19,454 bases of DNA from assembly GCA_002327225.1 (NCBI GenBank), contig DCUN01000194.1:608-20061 (forward strand), in the 5' to 3' direction. Positions 6,837-14,183 of the stretch are shown in pieces. This stretch comes from Desulfobulbaceae bacterium UBA2213 (lineage in GTDB: Bacteria; Desulfobacterota; Desulfobulbia; Desulfobulbales; Desulfocapsaceae). Position 1 is the first letter of the stretch, and each line of letters starts with the position of its first letter. A program made the translations under genes and the position numbers. The notes beneath the pieces were generated by a model. The model made no database searches and had not been told where the DNA came from. It saw nothing but the letters and a program-made list of their open reading frames with translations.

Positions 6837-7898
6837 ATGGAATTTGAACCTAAATGGATAGCCTGGGAAATCACCAGACGATGTAACCTGAAATGCGTTC
6901 ACTGCCGATCTTCTTCTGCTCTTGAAGTGGATGACCATCCCGATTTCCCTTTCAGCGAGGCCACCCGCATTCTCGATGATATCGTTTCCTATGCCAACCC
7001 CGTGGTCGTGCTCTCCGGCGGAGAGCCACTCTTGCGCAAGGATGTGTTTGAGATTGCCAGATATGGCGCGGGTAAAGGTCTGCGCATGTGCCTCGCCACC
7101 AATGGCACCCTGGTGACCCAGGATATCTGCACGCAGATCAAAGATGCCGGGATCAAGATGGTATCGCTGAGCCTGGATGGGGCCAAGGCTGAGACCCACG
7201 ACGATTTCAGGAATCAGGAGGGCGCCTTTGCCGGAACCATGAACGCCATCCGCCTCTTTAATGAAAACAAGATTCCCTTCCTGATCAACTCCTCCTTTAC
7301 CGCCCGCAACCGGGAAGAGATCCCGGAAATCTACAAACTGGTCAAATCCCTTGGTGCCTCAGCCTGGTACATGTTCATGATTGTACCCACTGGGCGCGGC
7401 GAGGATATCATGGAAGAGCTGATCCCGGAAAAGGTGTACGACGAGATCCTGGAATGGCACTACCAGGTGGAAAAGGAAGAGAATGAACTGCTGATGCGGC
7501 CAACCTGCGCGCCGCACTACTACCGGATCGTCAGACAGAAGGCCAAGGAAGAGGGCAGCGTCTTTAAGCGGCGCAATCTGAAATTTTCGACAGGCGGCTC
7601 CAAAGGCTGTCTGGCCGGTCAGCTCATCTGCCTGATTGACGTGGACGAAAACATCCTGCCCTGCAGCTATTTCCCCAAATCTGCCGGTAATCTGAAGGAA
7701 CTTTCCTTCAAGCAGATCTGGGAGGACTCCAGCCTGTTCCATGAACTGCGTGATTTCAAGGGCTACAAAGACAACTGCGGACGCTGTGAATATGTCAATG
7801 TCTGTGGTGGCTGCCGGGCAAGGGCCTACGCCATGACCGGCGACTATCTGGCCCAGGAGCCTTTTTGCAGCTATGTGCCTGGAACACGAACCCCATAG
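6837..7898 (+). CDS. ahbD: Heme b synthase AhbD (radical SAM/SPASM)
   Basis: Predicted to decarboxylate the two propionates of Fe-coproporphyrin III to give heme b, the last step of the alternative (Ahb) heme pathway. The protein has 353 residues. The radical SAM cluster motif CX3CX2C is Cys16, Cys20, Cys23 (TRRCNLKCVHC). The SAM-binding GGEP is 61-64. The segment TCAPHYYRI (223-231) is, from memory, a hallmark of AhbD rather than AhbC. The C-terminal SPASM-like region supplies Cys258, 265, 276, 314, 317, 323, 326 and 344 for auxiliary clusters (CGRCEYVNVCGGCRARAY). GGAG lies 7 nt before the ATG. hemE follows after 144 bp. AhbC or NirJ are the alternatives; the N-terminus does not look like AhbC. 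Confidence 0.85.
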   Translation: MEFEPKWIAWEITRRCNLKCVHCRSSSALEVDDHPDFPFSEATRILDDIVSYANPVVVLSGGEPLLRKDVFEIARYGAGKGLRMCLATNGTLVTQDICTQIKDAGIKMVSLSLDGAKAETHDDFRNQEGAFAGTMNAIRLFNENKIPFLINSSFTARNREEIPEIYKLVKSLGASAWYMFMIVPTGRGEDIMEELIPEKVYDEILEWHYQVEKEENELLMRPTCAPHYYRIVRQKAKEEGSVFKRRNLKFSTGGSKGCLAGQLICLIDVDENILPCSYFPKSAGNLKELSFKQIWEDSSLFHELRDFKGYKDNCGRCEYVNVCGGCRARAYAMTGDYLAQEPFCSYVPGTRTP

Positions 7899-7931
7899 CA
7901 CACCAACTCACCCCCATTCAGACTAAAAGAC

Positions 7932-7987
7932 GCATTCCTTGCGTGGATGCAAGGACATGCTGAGAAAGACTGTTCAAACCTCTCTCA
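7932..7987 (+). promoter_or_regulatory. Two overlapping stem-loops between ahbD and hemE
   Basis: First stem: GCAT-TCCTTGC (7932-7942) pairs with GCAAGGA-c-ATGC (7949-7960), 11 bp with one bulged C and a 6-nt loop. Second stem: GCTGAGA (7959-7965) pairs with TCTCAGC (7981-7987). They share bases 7959-7960, so they stack or compete. No T tract follows, so this is probably not a simple terminator. It could be an attenuator or an mRNA processing site setting the hemE level. Confidence 0.45.
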
Positions 7988-8042
7988 GCCTGTCCTCCCA
8001 TCCGCACAAAAAACCACTCACCCTTCACCTGTGAACTCAATT

Positions 8043-9065
8043 ATGATGAACGATACCTTCCTCAAGGCCTGCCGTGGAGAAAAAACCGACTATACCCCCA
8101 TCTGGATGATGCGCCAGGCGGGACGCTACCTCCCTGAATATCAGAAGATACGCGGCAATGTCACTTTTCTTGAACTGTGTAAAAATCCGGAACTCTGCGT
8201 AGAGGTTACCCTGCAACCCATTGACATTCTGGGTGTGGACGCGGCAATCCTCTTCTCGGATATCCTCATCCCCATGGAGGCCATGGGGGCGCCCCTCACC
8301 TTCTCTGAGGGACATGGACCCGTCTTCCCGGAACCCATTCGCAACCAGGCAGCACTCGACCGGCTCATTGTGCCCGATCCGGACATCCACACCGGTTTTG
8401 TCATGGAGACCATCCGTCTCCTGCGCAAGGAACTGAAGGTGCCCCTGATCGGCTTTGCCGGCGCGCCCTTCACCCTGGCCACCTATCTGATCGAAGGCGG
8501 CTCTTCCAAGGTCTTCTGGGAGACCAAGAAGATGATGTTCACGCAGCCCGATTTATTTCATGCCATGATGGAAAAGATCACCGAATGCACCAGCCTCTAC
8601 CTTCAGGCCCAGGCAAGAGCCGGCGCTCAGGCCCTGCAGATCTTTGATTCCTGGGCCGGGGTTCTGGCTCCCTGTGACTTCAAGGAATTTGCCCTGCCCT
8701 ATGTGCAACGGATTATCAGCGATCTGAAAGATACCGGACTGCCTCTCATCTATTTTGCCAACAACGGAGCAACCCTGCTGGATCTCTCCGTCCAGTCCGG
8801 CGCCGATGTCCTCGGTCTGGACTGGCGGATCAACATTGGAGATGCCATAAAACAGGTAGGGAACAAGGCTGTACAGGGCAATATTGACCCCTTTGCCCTC
8901 TTGCTGCCAAAAGACAAACTGCGGCAGCGCATCCAGAACCTGCTGAACGGGGCCAAGGATGCCCATGGCCATATCTTTAATCTAGGACATGGGATACACC
9001 AGTTTACGCCGCCGGATCAGGCCAAAATTGCTATTGATGCCGTGCATGAACTGAGTGCAAGATAA
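8043..9065 (+). CDS. hemE: Uroporphyrinogen III decarboxylase
   Basis: HemE removes four acetate carboxyls from uroporphyrinogen III to give coproporphyrinogen III. The 340 residues are close to the family (about 350). True HemE signatures are present: PIWMMRQAGRYLPEY (Arg24, Arg28), LFSDILIPMEAMG with the catalytic Asp73, GFAGAPFTLATYLIEGG, QIFDSWAGVL and NLGHGI. These set it apart from UroD-like methyltransferases (MtaA/CmuA), which lack the MMRQAGRY motif. The start at ATG 8043 (or 8046) is chosen by homology; no Shine-Dalgarno is evident. The in-frame ATG at 7947 would add 32 low-quality residues and lies in the intergenic hairpins. The next gene starts 6 bp after the stop, suggesting co-transcription. 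Confidence 0.96.
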   Translation: MMNDTFLKACRGEKTDYTPIWMMRQAGRYLPEYQKIRGNVTFLELCKNPELCVEVTLQPIDILGVDAAILFSDILIPMEAMGAPLTFSEGHGPVFPEPIRNQAALDRLIVPDPDIHTGFVMETIRLLRKELKVPLIGFAGAPFTLATYLIEGGSSKVFWETKKMMFTQPDLFHAMMEKITECTSLYLQAQARAGAQALQIFDSWAGVLAPCDFKEFALPYVQRIISDLKDTGLPLIYFANNGATLLDLSVQSGADVLGLDWRINIGDAIKQVGNKAVQGNIDPFALLLPKDKLRQRIQNLLNGAKDAHGHIFNLGHGIHQFTPPDQAKIAIDAVHELSAR

Positions 9066-9071
9066 TAGAAG

Positions 9072-9683
9072 ATGAGCGAAGGCGTTCCTTCCATAAGGCA
9101 ATGTCTTGACCTGATGGATAGCTATGCCATGCTCGATAATATCCGGGCCCACTCCCTGACCGTGGCCAGGGTGGCTGAAGCATTGTTAACCGGCATGGCC
9201 GAGAGCAAGGTAAATGGCACACAGTTACCCGACACAGCTCTCGTCCTGGCCGGGGCTCTGCTCCATGACATTGCCAAGACAATCTGTCTGAACACTCAAT
9301 GCGATCATGCCAGAAAGGGACGAGATATCTGCCAGGACCTGGGATACCCGGACATTGGCGAGATCGTCCGGGAGCATGTCGTGCTCAAAGATTTTTCAAC
9401 CGACCGCTACGGCCAGGGGATCTTTTTTGCCAAGGAAATTGTCTATTATGCCGACAAACGGGTCCGCCATGACCGTGTTGTCTCTTTAGATGAACGGATG
9501 GCCTATATCATTGAACGCTATGGTAATAATGACAAGCAGCGCCATAAGGTCATCGAAGAAAATTTTCAACGCTGCAAAACCCTGGAGCATCACCTCTTCT
9601 GCCACATACATTTTGCCATAGAGGAACTGGCAGACAAAGTCTCAACTCAAAAACGCTTAAAAGCTACTGTTCTTCCGCCTTAA
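9072..9683 (+). CDS. HD-domain metal-dependent phosphohydrolase
   Basis: A 203-residue HD superfamily protein. The likely metal ligands are His27 (RAHS), His65-Asp66 (LLHDIAK), His79 (DHARKG), His102 (REHV) and Asp128 (YADKRV). The layout is that of small HDIG-type hydrolases such as YqeK-like or uncharacterised nucleotide phosphohydrolases. The substrate cannot be read from the sequence. There is no signal peptide or membrane segment. It starts 6 bp after hemE with only a weak ribosome-binding site, so translational coupling is likely. Its last 20 bp overlap, tail to tail, the end of the FG-GAP gene on the other strand. A role linked to heme synthesis is only guilt by association. Confidence 0.88.
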   Translation: MSEGVPSIRQCLDLMDSYAMLDNIRAHSLTVARVAEALLTGMAESKVNGTQLPDTALVLAGALLHDIAKTICLNTQCDHARKGRDICQDLGYPDIGEIVREHVVLKDFSTDRYGQGIFFAKEIVYYADKRVRHDRVVSLDERMAYIIERYGNNDKQRHKVIEENFQRCKTLEHHLFCHIHFAIEELADKVSTQKRLKATVLPP

Positions 9684-11373
9684 ACTGCAAGGGGTAAACC
9701 AGCAGCATCGACTCATCAGCTGACAGCACATCTCCAAAACTGCCCTGAGAAACGACACCGACATACAGCTGTTCGACACCATCTTTCAAAGGTAGATGGT
9801 GGGAACGCGCGTCATAATCAACCACATAGCCATCAACCTTTCTGGTGCGCCAAAGTTCCTGGAGCCCCACCCCATTCCACTTCATCCCAAGCATAGTCCC
9901 CGACTGAAAGACCTGAACGCTGCGCACAAGGCTGGTCCAGGTGGAGGTATTGGAGTTGACGATTATATCATCAATGCCATCCCCATCCACGTCTGTCACC
10001 AGAATCCGCGAAGGAATATACCGCTCTTCAAAAAGGATGCTCGTCGCCCCTTCACCCACCTTGGTAGCTCCGCGCATCGCGCCGGTCTGCTGTGTCATCT
10101 GCATTGCCGACTTGCCGCCAACAAACCTTTTGGTGGCAGCATAGCGGTCTTCACTCTTCCACAAGACCTTGCCACCCTGCTTCATCACCAGTAATTTGTT
10201 CCACTCGTCAAGAGCCACAACCTCCCACTCTCCATCACCATCAAGATCTGCAAAAGAAAAATCAAAGAGATTCACTCCGGAAGGGACAGGCAAACGCTCC
10301 TCAGCAACAAGACGGGAACCATCCTGGATCAGAGTGTAGACAGGACCATTAACAGCCACACCTTCAGAACCCGCCTTCTGTCCAGCCAGAACCACACCAA
10401 GTCCAGGCACCTTGAGCGGACGAAGATAATAACGAGCATCCTCAAAAAGGATCTTCATCTCCTTGCCGTCCCACTCCGCAGCCATAGAGCCAGGCATGGT
10501 TGGGTCAGCAGCGCTGACATAGATCTCAGCCTTACCGTTGCCGTTCAGATCAGCCGCATTCACCGCATGAATCTTGTAGCGGGCAAGGGGTTTGATCTGA
10601 GCAAATTCCGTTAGCCGCCCCTCGTTCAGTTTATACACCACCACCTTTTCCCGATCAGCCATCACCACTTCCAGCCCGCCATCTCCATCAACATCACCGA
10701 TGGCTATTCCTTCCAGGGACAACGGCACCCGGCGGGTCTTGAAAAATTGACTGGCCCCCTCACTCCAAAGCAGAGACGAATGGCCAAAACCGGCAGTAGC
10801 CCTGAAGGTACGATCCGGATGAGCTGTCTGCAGGCTGCCTGATTCTGGCCCGACAAGAGCCGCCTGGGGAGCCCCACCGCTGTTGGGTCGTTTTTTTCCG
10901 AAGGTTTTTTCCAGCATCCCCCAGGCCAGATCATCAATGGCCGTCATCACATCGCCTTCCTTGGCTGCAGTAGCATAAAAGGTTTCACTGCTCTTTGTCG
11001 CTACCGAATAGAGCCTGGCGTCAAAGCTCATTCCTCCGCCAAGAGAGGTGACGCTGCCGTAGAGGAGATACTCTGCCCCCATCTTTGCAGCCAGGGATTG
11101 CAACTGATCTGGAGTGGTTTTTCCACCTGCTCCGACTGCCGCATCCACTGTTTTTTTGTCAACCGCGACGACACCGGCCTCTGCCGACAAACGACTGGCC
11201 AGCATCTCGCCTAAGCCGTCACGAAGATATGACATATCCTTGGCGGCGTTTACAGTAAAAGGCAAAAAAGCCACTACCGACGGCTTTTCCACAGCATGAA
11301 GTGTAGAAAAAGAAAGCAGTAACGAAAACAGGAGGCACAAGCAAACGACACGACACAGTGAATAAATTTTCAT
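9664..11373 (-). CDS. Exported TolB-N/CsgG-like domain plus FG-GAP repeat protein
   Basis: A 569-residue protein with a clear signal peptide (1-27, hydrophobic core, LHA cleavage), so periplasmic or surface-exposed. Residues about 30-160 (VVAFLPF ... GLGEMLASRL ... AEYLLYGSVT) resemble the alpha/beta domain of TolB-N, CsgG and FlgO proteins. The rest is beta-propeller-like, with FG-GAP/VCBS calcium-binding loops near residues 227 (DVDGDG), 275 (DLNGNG), 376 (DLDGDG) and 461 (DVDGDG). Function unknown; such proteins often act in envelope or surface interactions. The ATG at 11373 is chosen because the signal peptide starts there. Upstream in-frame codons (to 11529) cross a palindrome and look non-coding; ATG 11384 is possible. 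No good ribosome-binding site is seen. Confidence 0.85.
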   Translation of the reverse strand: MKIYSLCRVVCLCLLFSLLLSFSTLHAVEKPSVVAFLPFTVNAAKDMSYLRDGLGEMLASRLSAEAGVVAVDKKTVDAAVGAGGKTTPDQLQSLAAKMGAEYLLYGSVTSLGGGMSFDARLYSVATKSSETFYATAAKEGDVMTAIDDLAWGMLEKTFGKKRPNSGGAPQAALVGPESGSLQTAHPDRTFRATAGFGHSSLLWSEGASQFFKTRRVPLSLEGIAIGDVDGDGGLEVVMADREKVVVYKLNEGRLTEFAQIKPLARYKIHAVNAADLNGNGKAEIYVSAADPTMPGSMAAEWDGKEMKILFEDARYYLRPLKVPGLGVVLAGQKAGSEGVAVNGPVYTLIQDGSRLVAEERLPVPSGVNLFDFSFADLDGDGEWEVVALDEWNKLLVMKQGGKVLWKSEDRYAATKRFVGGKSAMQMTQQTGAMRGATKVGEGATSILFEERYIPSRILVTDVDGDGIDDIIVNSNTSTWTSLVRSVQVFQSGTMLGMKWNGVGLQELWRTRKVDGYVVDYDARSHHLPLKDGVEQLYVGVVSQGSFGDVLSADESMLLVYPLQFKAEEQ

Positions 11374-11720
11374 AATCAATCCCATGCACGAAAGGAGGAA
11401 CAGGGTTGTTGCAGGTGTCTGCACCTGCAGTGAATGATAATACGAGCAGCACCTTGCCGCCAAACCAAACAAAGTACCCTGAAATATGGAAAACAGGCAA
11501 GTTTTTTTTCGTAAAATCCAGGGGGGCAAAAACCGGCCTCTATTCTCAATTACCGCCCGGATACCTTCAAAACTTGAAGGAAATAATATAATTCATATCT
11601 GTTTTCAGAAAAACACTCACTTCGTCCTTGTTTTTCTACTTTTTTACACCTACTATTAACATTATATCTTTTTGTTCTATCGGTAGAATTCGCCATCATT
11701 TTACATCAGTGGAGGGCAAT
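11374..11720. other. Divergent intergenic region FG-GAP gene / PilZ gene
   Basis: 347 bp without a supported gene. It holds the 8-4-8 palindrome (11410-11429) and a 7-bp stem CCTTCAA/TTGAAGG with a 3-nt loop (11564-11580). It also contains a G/C-rich patch around 11519-11562, whose ends (ATCC ... GGAT, GGGC ... GCCC) could pair. The 11583-11710 part is A/T-rich. I could not place a confident promoter on either strand; a weak TTGTTT-17-TACTAT lies before the PilZ gene. Confidence 0.5.
11410..11429. promoter_or_regulatory. 8-4-8 palindrome upstream of the FG-GAP gene
   Basis: TGCAGGTG and CACCTGCA are exact reverse complements around TCTG. The element lies 37 bp upstream of the FG-GAP start codon. 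Its symmetry and size suit an operator for a dimeric regulator, or a hairpin in the 5' leader. I do not recognise the motif. Confidence 0.45.
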
Positions 11721-12062
11721 ATGGAGAACAAGCGAAGATACTTCAGAATGGATGTCCAAGGAATGAAGGCTGATATCTCTGACGATATCGGTTTCTGTTC
11801 CGCACGGGTAAAGGATGTTTCCCGATTCGGTATCTGCCTCTCTAAGATGACGAGAAAACCGTCTGTTAAGGGTGACTACTTTCTGCTTATTATCTCTGAC
11901 CAGAACGAGCACCACTACAAAATGCACGTCCAAGGCAGGTGGGAGACAGGACAAGGATCTGACACTATATTTGGAGCAGAGATAAAAAACGCTCCCTGGG
12001 GCTGGACCGAGTTTATCTCCACTTTGGAGCCGGTAAAAGAGGATGCGTGGTTCCTCCAGTAG
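11721..12062 (+). CDS. Single-domain PilZ protein (putative c-di-GMP receptor)
   Basis: A small 113-residue protein. Both c-di-GMP-binding motifs of PilZ are present: RxxxR at residues 5-9 (RRYFR) and DxSxxG at 32-37 (DVSRFG). No other domain is fused, so it would act by binding c-di-GMP and then a partner, typically affecting motility, adhesion or export. The start at ATG 11721 is fixed by GGAGG 5 nt upstream. An upstream in-frame extension to 11628 reads a hydrophobic, Phe-rich stretch and is rejected. It diverges from the FG-GAP surface protein gene, which could be a target of the same signalling; that is inference. Confidence 0.85.
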   Translation: MENKRRYFRMDVQGMKADISDDIGFCSARVKDVSRFGICLSKMTRKPSVKGDYFLLIISDQNEHHYKMHVQGRWETGQGSDTIFGAEIKNAPWGWTEFISTLEPVKEDAWFLQ

Positions 12063-12101
12063 AATATTGAATAGCCCTCAACGCCCGTTTCACAGAGATG
12101 A

Positions 12102-12722
12102 TCAACCCGCCATGGGAAAAAGACTCTTCAGCGCCTGCGCTTTGGCCCGGGAAATCCTGGAGAGTCTCTGTATAGTCTCCAGGGACAGCTCAGACAGACA
12201 GTAGAGCCTTTTTACATCCTCAAGCATTGCCAGCCACAGACGGGCTGTCATCTCGGCATCAGCTGCAGCCCGATGAAAAGTGCCTTCCACCTGCAGCTTT
12301 TTATAGCGGACCAAGGCCTCCAGCTTATGAGTCGTGAGATGGGGGTAGATACGGCGTGCAACCCGAAGGGTACAGACCGTTTCATTTATTCTTTCCCTGC
12401 CTATATGGGCCAGTTCGGCATCGAGAAATCTGGCGTCAAAGGGAGCATTATGGGCAACCAATGGGTGCTGGCCGACAAAATCAGCAAATCCGGCCATGAC
12501 CTCAGCACTGCCGGGGGCACCTTGCACCATCGCATTGCTGATTCCCGTGAGCCCCTCGATAAAGGAGCTGACAGAAATGCCCGGATTCATCAGGCTGTGA
12601 AAGCGATCAATGATCCTGCCGTTCTCAACCAGCACTGCGCCGATCTCGATGGCGCGGTCTCCCCTTTGGGGTGACAGACCTGTTGTCTCAAAATCGAAAA
12701 CGATGACCGGGAAATTACCCAT
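12102..12722 (-). CDS. DEDDh 3'-5' exonuclease (DnaQ/epsilon-like)
   Basis: A 206-residue exonuclease of the DnaQ family. ExoI is VFDFETTG (Asp10, Glu12), ExoII HNAPFDARFLD (Asp96) and ExoIII HRAAADAEMT (His150, Asp155). These are all four acidic metal ligands plus the catalytic His of the DEDDh class. The C-terminal 35 residues form a basic helical tail. It could be a DNA polymerase III epsilon-like proofreading subunit or a stand-alone repair nuclease; the length (shorter than E. coli DnaQ, 243) and lack of rnhA nearby leave this open. It is the last gene of the minus-strand run and converges on the PilZ gene with 39 bp between stops. Confidence 0.92.
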   Translation of the reverse strand: MGNFPVIVFDFETTGLSPQRGDRAIEIGAVLVENGRIIDRFHSLMNPGISVSSFIEGLTGISNAMVQGAPGSAEVMAGFADFVGQHPLVAHNAPFDARFLDAELAHIGRERINETVCTLRVARRIYPHLTTHKLEALVRYKKLQVEGTFHRAAADAEMTARLWLAMLEDVKRLYCLSELSLETIQRLSRISRAKAQALKSLFPMAG

Positions 12723-12761
12723 AAGTCAATTCACCCTGCTGACAATCCTGCTGCCGCTTTC

Positions 12762-12819
12762 AGTGCCTTACAGATTGTTTTCTTGTTTTTTTTCAAGAAA
12801 ATAATCTGCGAAAGGCACT
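12762..12819. terminator. Long imperfect hairpin 3' of fsr
   Basis: The arms are roughly 12762-12785 and 12794-12819. An outer 8-bp stem (AGTGCCTT with AAGGCACT) and a small internal loop lead to a 14-bp inner stem (12772-12785 with 12794-12807). That stem has one G-T wobble as read on the plus strand. An 8-nt loop of T on the plus strand (A on the minus) closes it. It lies 45 bp past the fsr stop and 40 bp before the exonuclease start. It probably marks the fsr mRNA end or a processing site. No T tract follows on the minus strand. Confidence 0.55.
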
Positions 12820-12863
12820 TATCCCGTTTATTGGGGTTAGTCTTTTCTTACAGCCATCAAGCA

Positions 12864-14108
12864 TCATGGGGACAACCGTTTCCGCCGCCTGGATTCCGTT
12901 TCCAGATCGGGCAGAAAAATGGCAAGCAAACCGATTGCCGGCAGAAACGAACACAGCTGATACACATAGGAAAGACTCGTCATGTCGGCAAGATGGCCGA
13001 GCAATGCGGCGCCAATCCCAGCCATACCAAAGGCAAAGCCAAAAGACATCCCGGACACCATACCAACCCGGTCCGGCAGAAGCTCCTGGGCATAGACCAC
13101 AATTGCCGGAAAGGCGGAGGCAAAAATCATCCCGATCGGCACACTGAGCAGCCCGGTCCAGAAGAGATTGACATAGGGCAGGGCCAGAGTAAAGGGAAGC
13201 ACTCCCAGAATCGAGACCCAGATCACCACCTTACGGCCATAACGATCTCCAAGCGGACCACCGCTGATGGTACCAACGGACACTGCACCATAGAAGACAA
13301 AGAGATGCAGCTGGGCGCTCTGCACCGGAAGATGAAACGTGTCCATCAGATAAAAGATATAGTAGCTGCCCATGCTCGCCATATAGAAAAACTTGGAAAA
13401 CAACAGGGCCAGCAGCACTGCCAGGGTCAGGGCCACCTTGCCGCGTGACAGTAAGAGCCGGGAGACATTCAGGGTGGCCGGTGATCTCAGCCGCATCAGC
13501 CCCTGCCCCTTGTACCAGTGACCAACCTTGATCAGGAGATAGATCCCCAGCAGAGCGGCGAGAGAAAACCAGGCCACACTTGCCTGACCATTCCTGAGTA
13601 CGATGAGCGCAGCCAGCAATGGACCAAGGGCCGATCCGGCATTGCCCCCCACCTGAAACAGAGACTGCGCCAGCCCATGCCGCCCCCCGGAGGCCATACG
13701 TGCCACACGGGATGATTCCGGATGAAAGACCGACGAGCCCGTCCCTACCAGGGCCGCTGCCAGTAACAGAGCCTGAAAGTTTCCAGCTTGTGAAAAAAGC
13801 ACCAGCCCCAGCAGGGTCATGCCCATACCGATCACCAGGGAATAGGGCCGCGGGTTACGATCAATATAAAAACCGACCATGGGCTGGAGGATCGAAGCCG
13901 TGCCTTGAAAGGTAAGGGTGATCATGCCGATCTGGGCAAAGCTCAAGCCATAATTGGACTGGAGCAGCGGATAGATAGCCGACAACAGGGTCTGCATCAT
14001 GTCGTTCAGCAGATGGCAGACACTGATAATAACAAGGATGGTGAACGCTGTTTTTTCAGCTGGGGCCTGCGTATTGATAGAGGAGGTCGAGCTCACGGGG
14101 ATTTCCAT
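12864..14108 (-). CDS. fsr: MFS exporter, fosmidomycin-resistance (Fsr) family
   Basis: A 414-residue, 12-transmembrane major facilitator efflux protein. The match to E. coli Fsr, as I recall it, is strong along the whole length, especially in GTGSSVFHPESSRVARMASG, GRHGLAQSLFQVGGNAGSAL, SKFFYMASMGSYYIFYLM and YAQELLPDRVGMVSGMSFGF. E. coli Fsr exports fosmidomycin and related compounds when overproduced; the natural substrate here is unknown. The N-terminus is polar (MEIPVSSTSSINTQAPAEK) before the first membrane helix, and the C-terminus is basic. No convincing ribosome-binding site is seen before the ATG. It is preceded by the CAP gene (75-bp gap) and followed by a long hairpin. Confidence 0.95.
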   Translation of the reverse strand: MEIPVSSTSSINTQAPAEKTAFTILVIISVCHLLNDMMQTLLSAIYPLLQSNYGLSFAQIGMITLTFQGTASILQPMVGFYIDRNPRPYSLVIGMGMTLLGLVLFSQAGNFQALLLAAALVGTGSSVFHPESSRVARMASGGRHGLAQSLFQVGGNAGSALGPLLAALIVLRNGQASVAWFSLAALLGIYLLIKVGHWYKGQGLMRLRSPATLNVSRLLLSRGKVALTLAVLLALLFSKFFYMASMGSYYIFYLMDTFHLPVQSAQLHLFVFYGAVSVGTISGGPLGDRYGRKVVIWVSILGVLPFTLALPYVNLFWTGLLSVPIGMIFASAFPAIVVYAQELLPDRVGMVSGMSFGFAFGMAGIGAALLGHLADMTSLSYVYQLCSFLPAIGLLAIFLPDLETESRRRKRLSP

Positions 14109-14183
14109 GATGGCGGCAGGAAGGATTCTCCGCTCGAGGCCGCATCAAGTGGAACACAAAGGAATCATTGCGTTTGCAACGTA

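Noticed and set aside
7947..8042. Longer HemE start at ATG 7947
   Set aside because: The added 32 residues match no HemE N-terminus and the DNA forms the intergenic stem-loops.
11374..11529. Longer N-terminus for the FG-GAP protein
   Set aside because: The signal peptide begins at the ATG of 11373; the upstream part crosses a palindrome and looks non-coding.
11515..11565. Possible c-di-GMP riboswitch before the PilZ gene
   Set aside because: A patch with AGGGGGGCAAA looks faintly like part of GEMM-I, but the conserved GACGCAAAGCC-type core is missing and I could not fold the required three-helix shape.
12783..13448. 221-residue plus-strand frame
   Set aside because: Its translation is low-complexity, His/Gln/Lys-rich and it lies antisense to the strongly conserved fsr gene.
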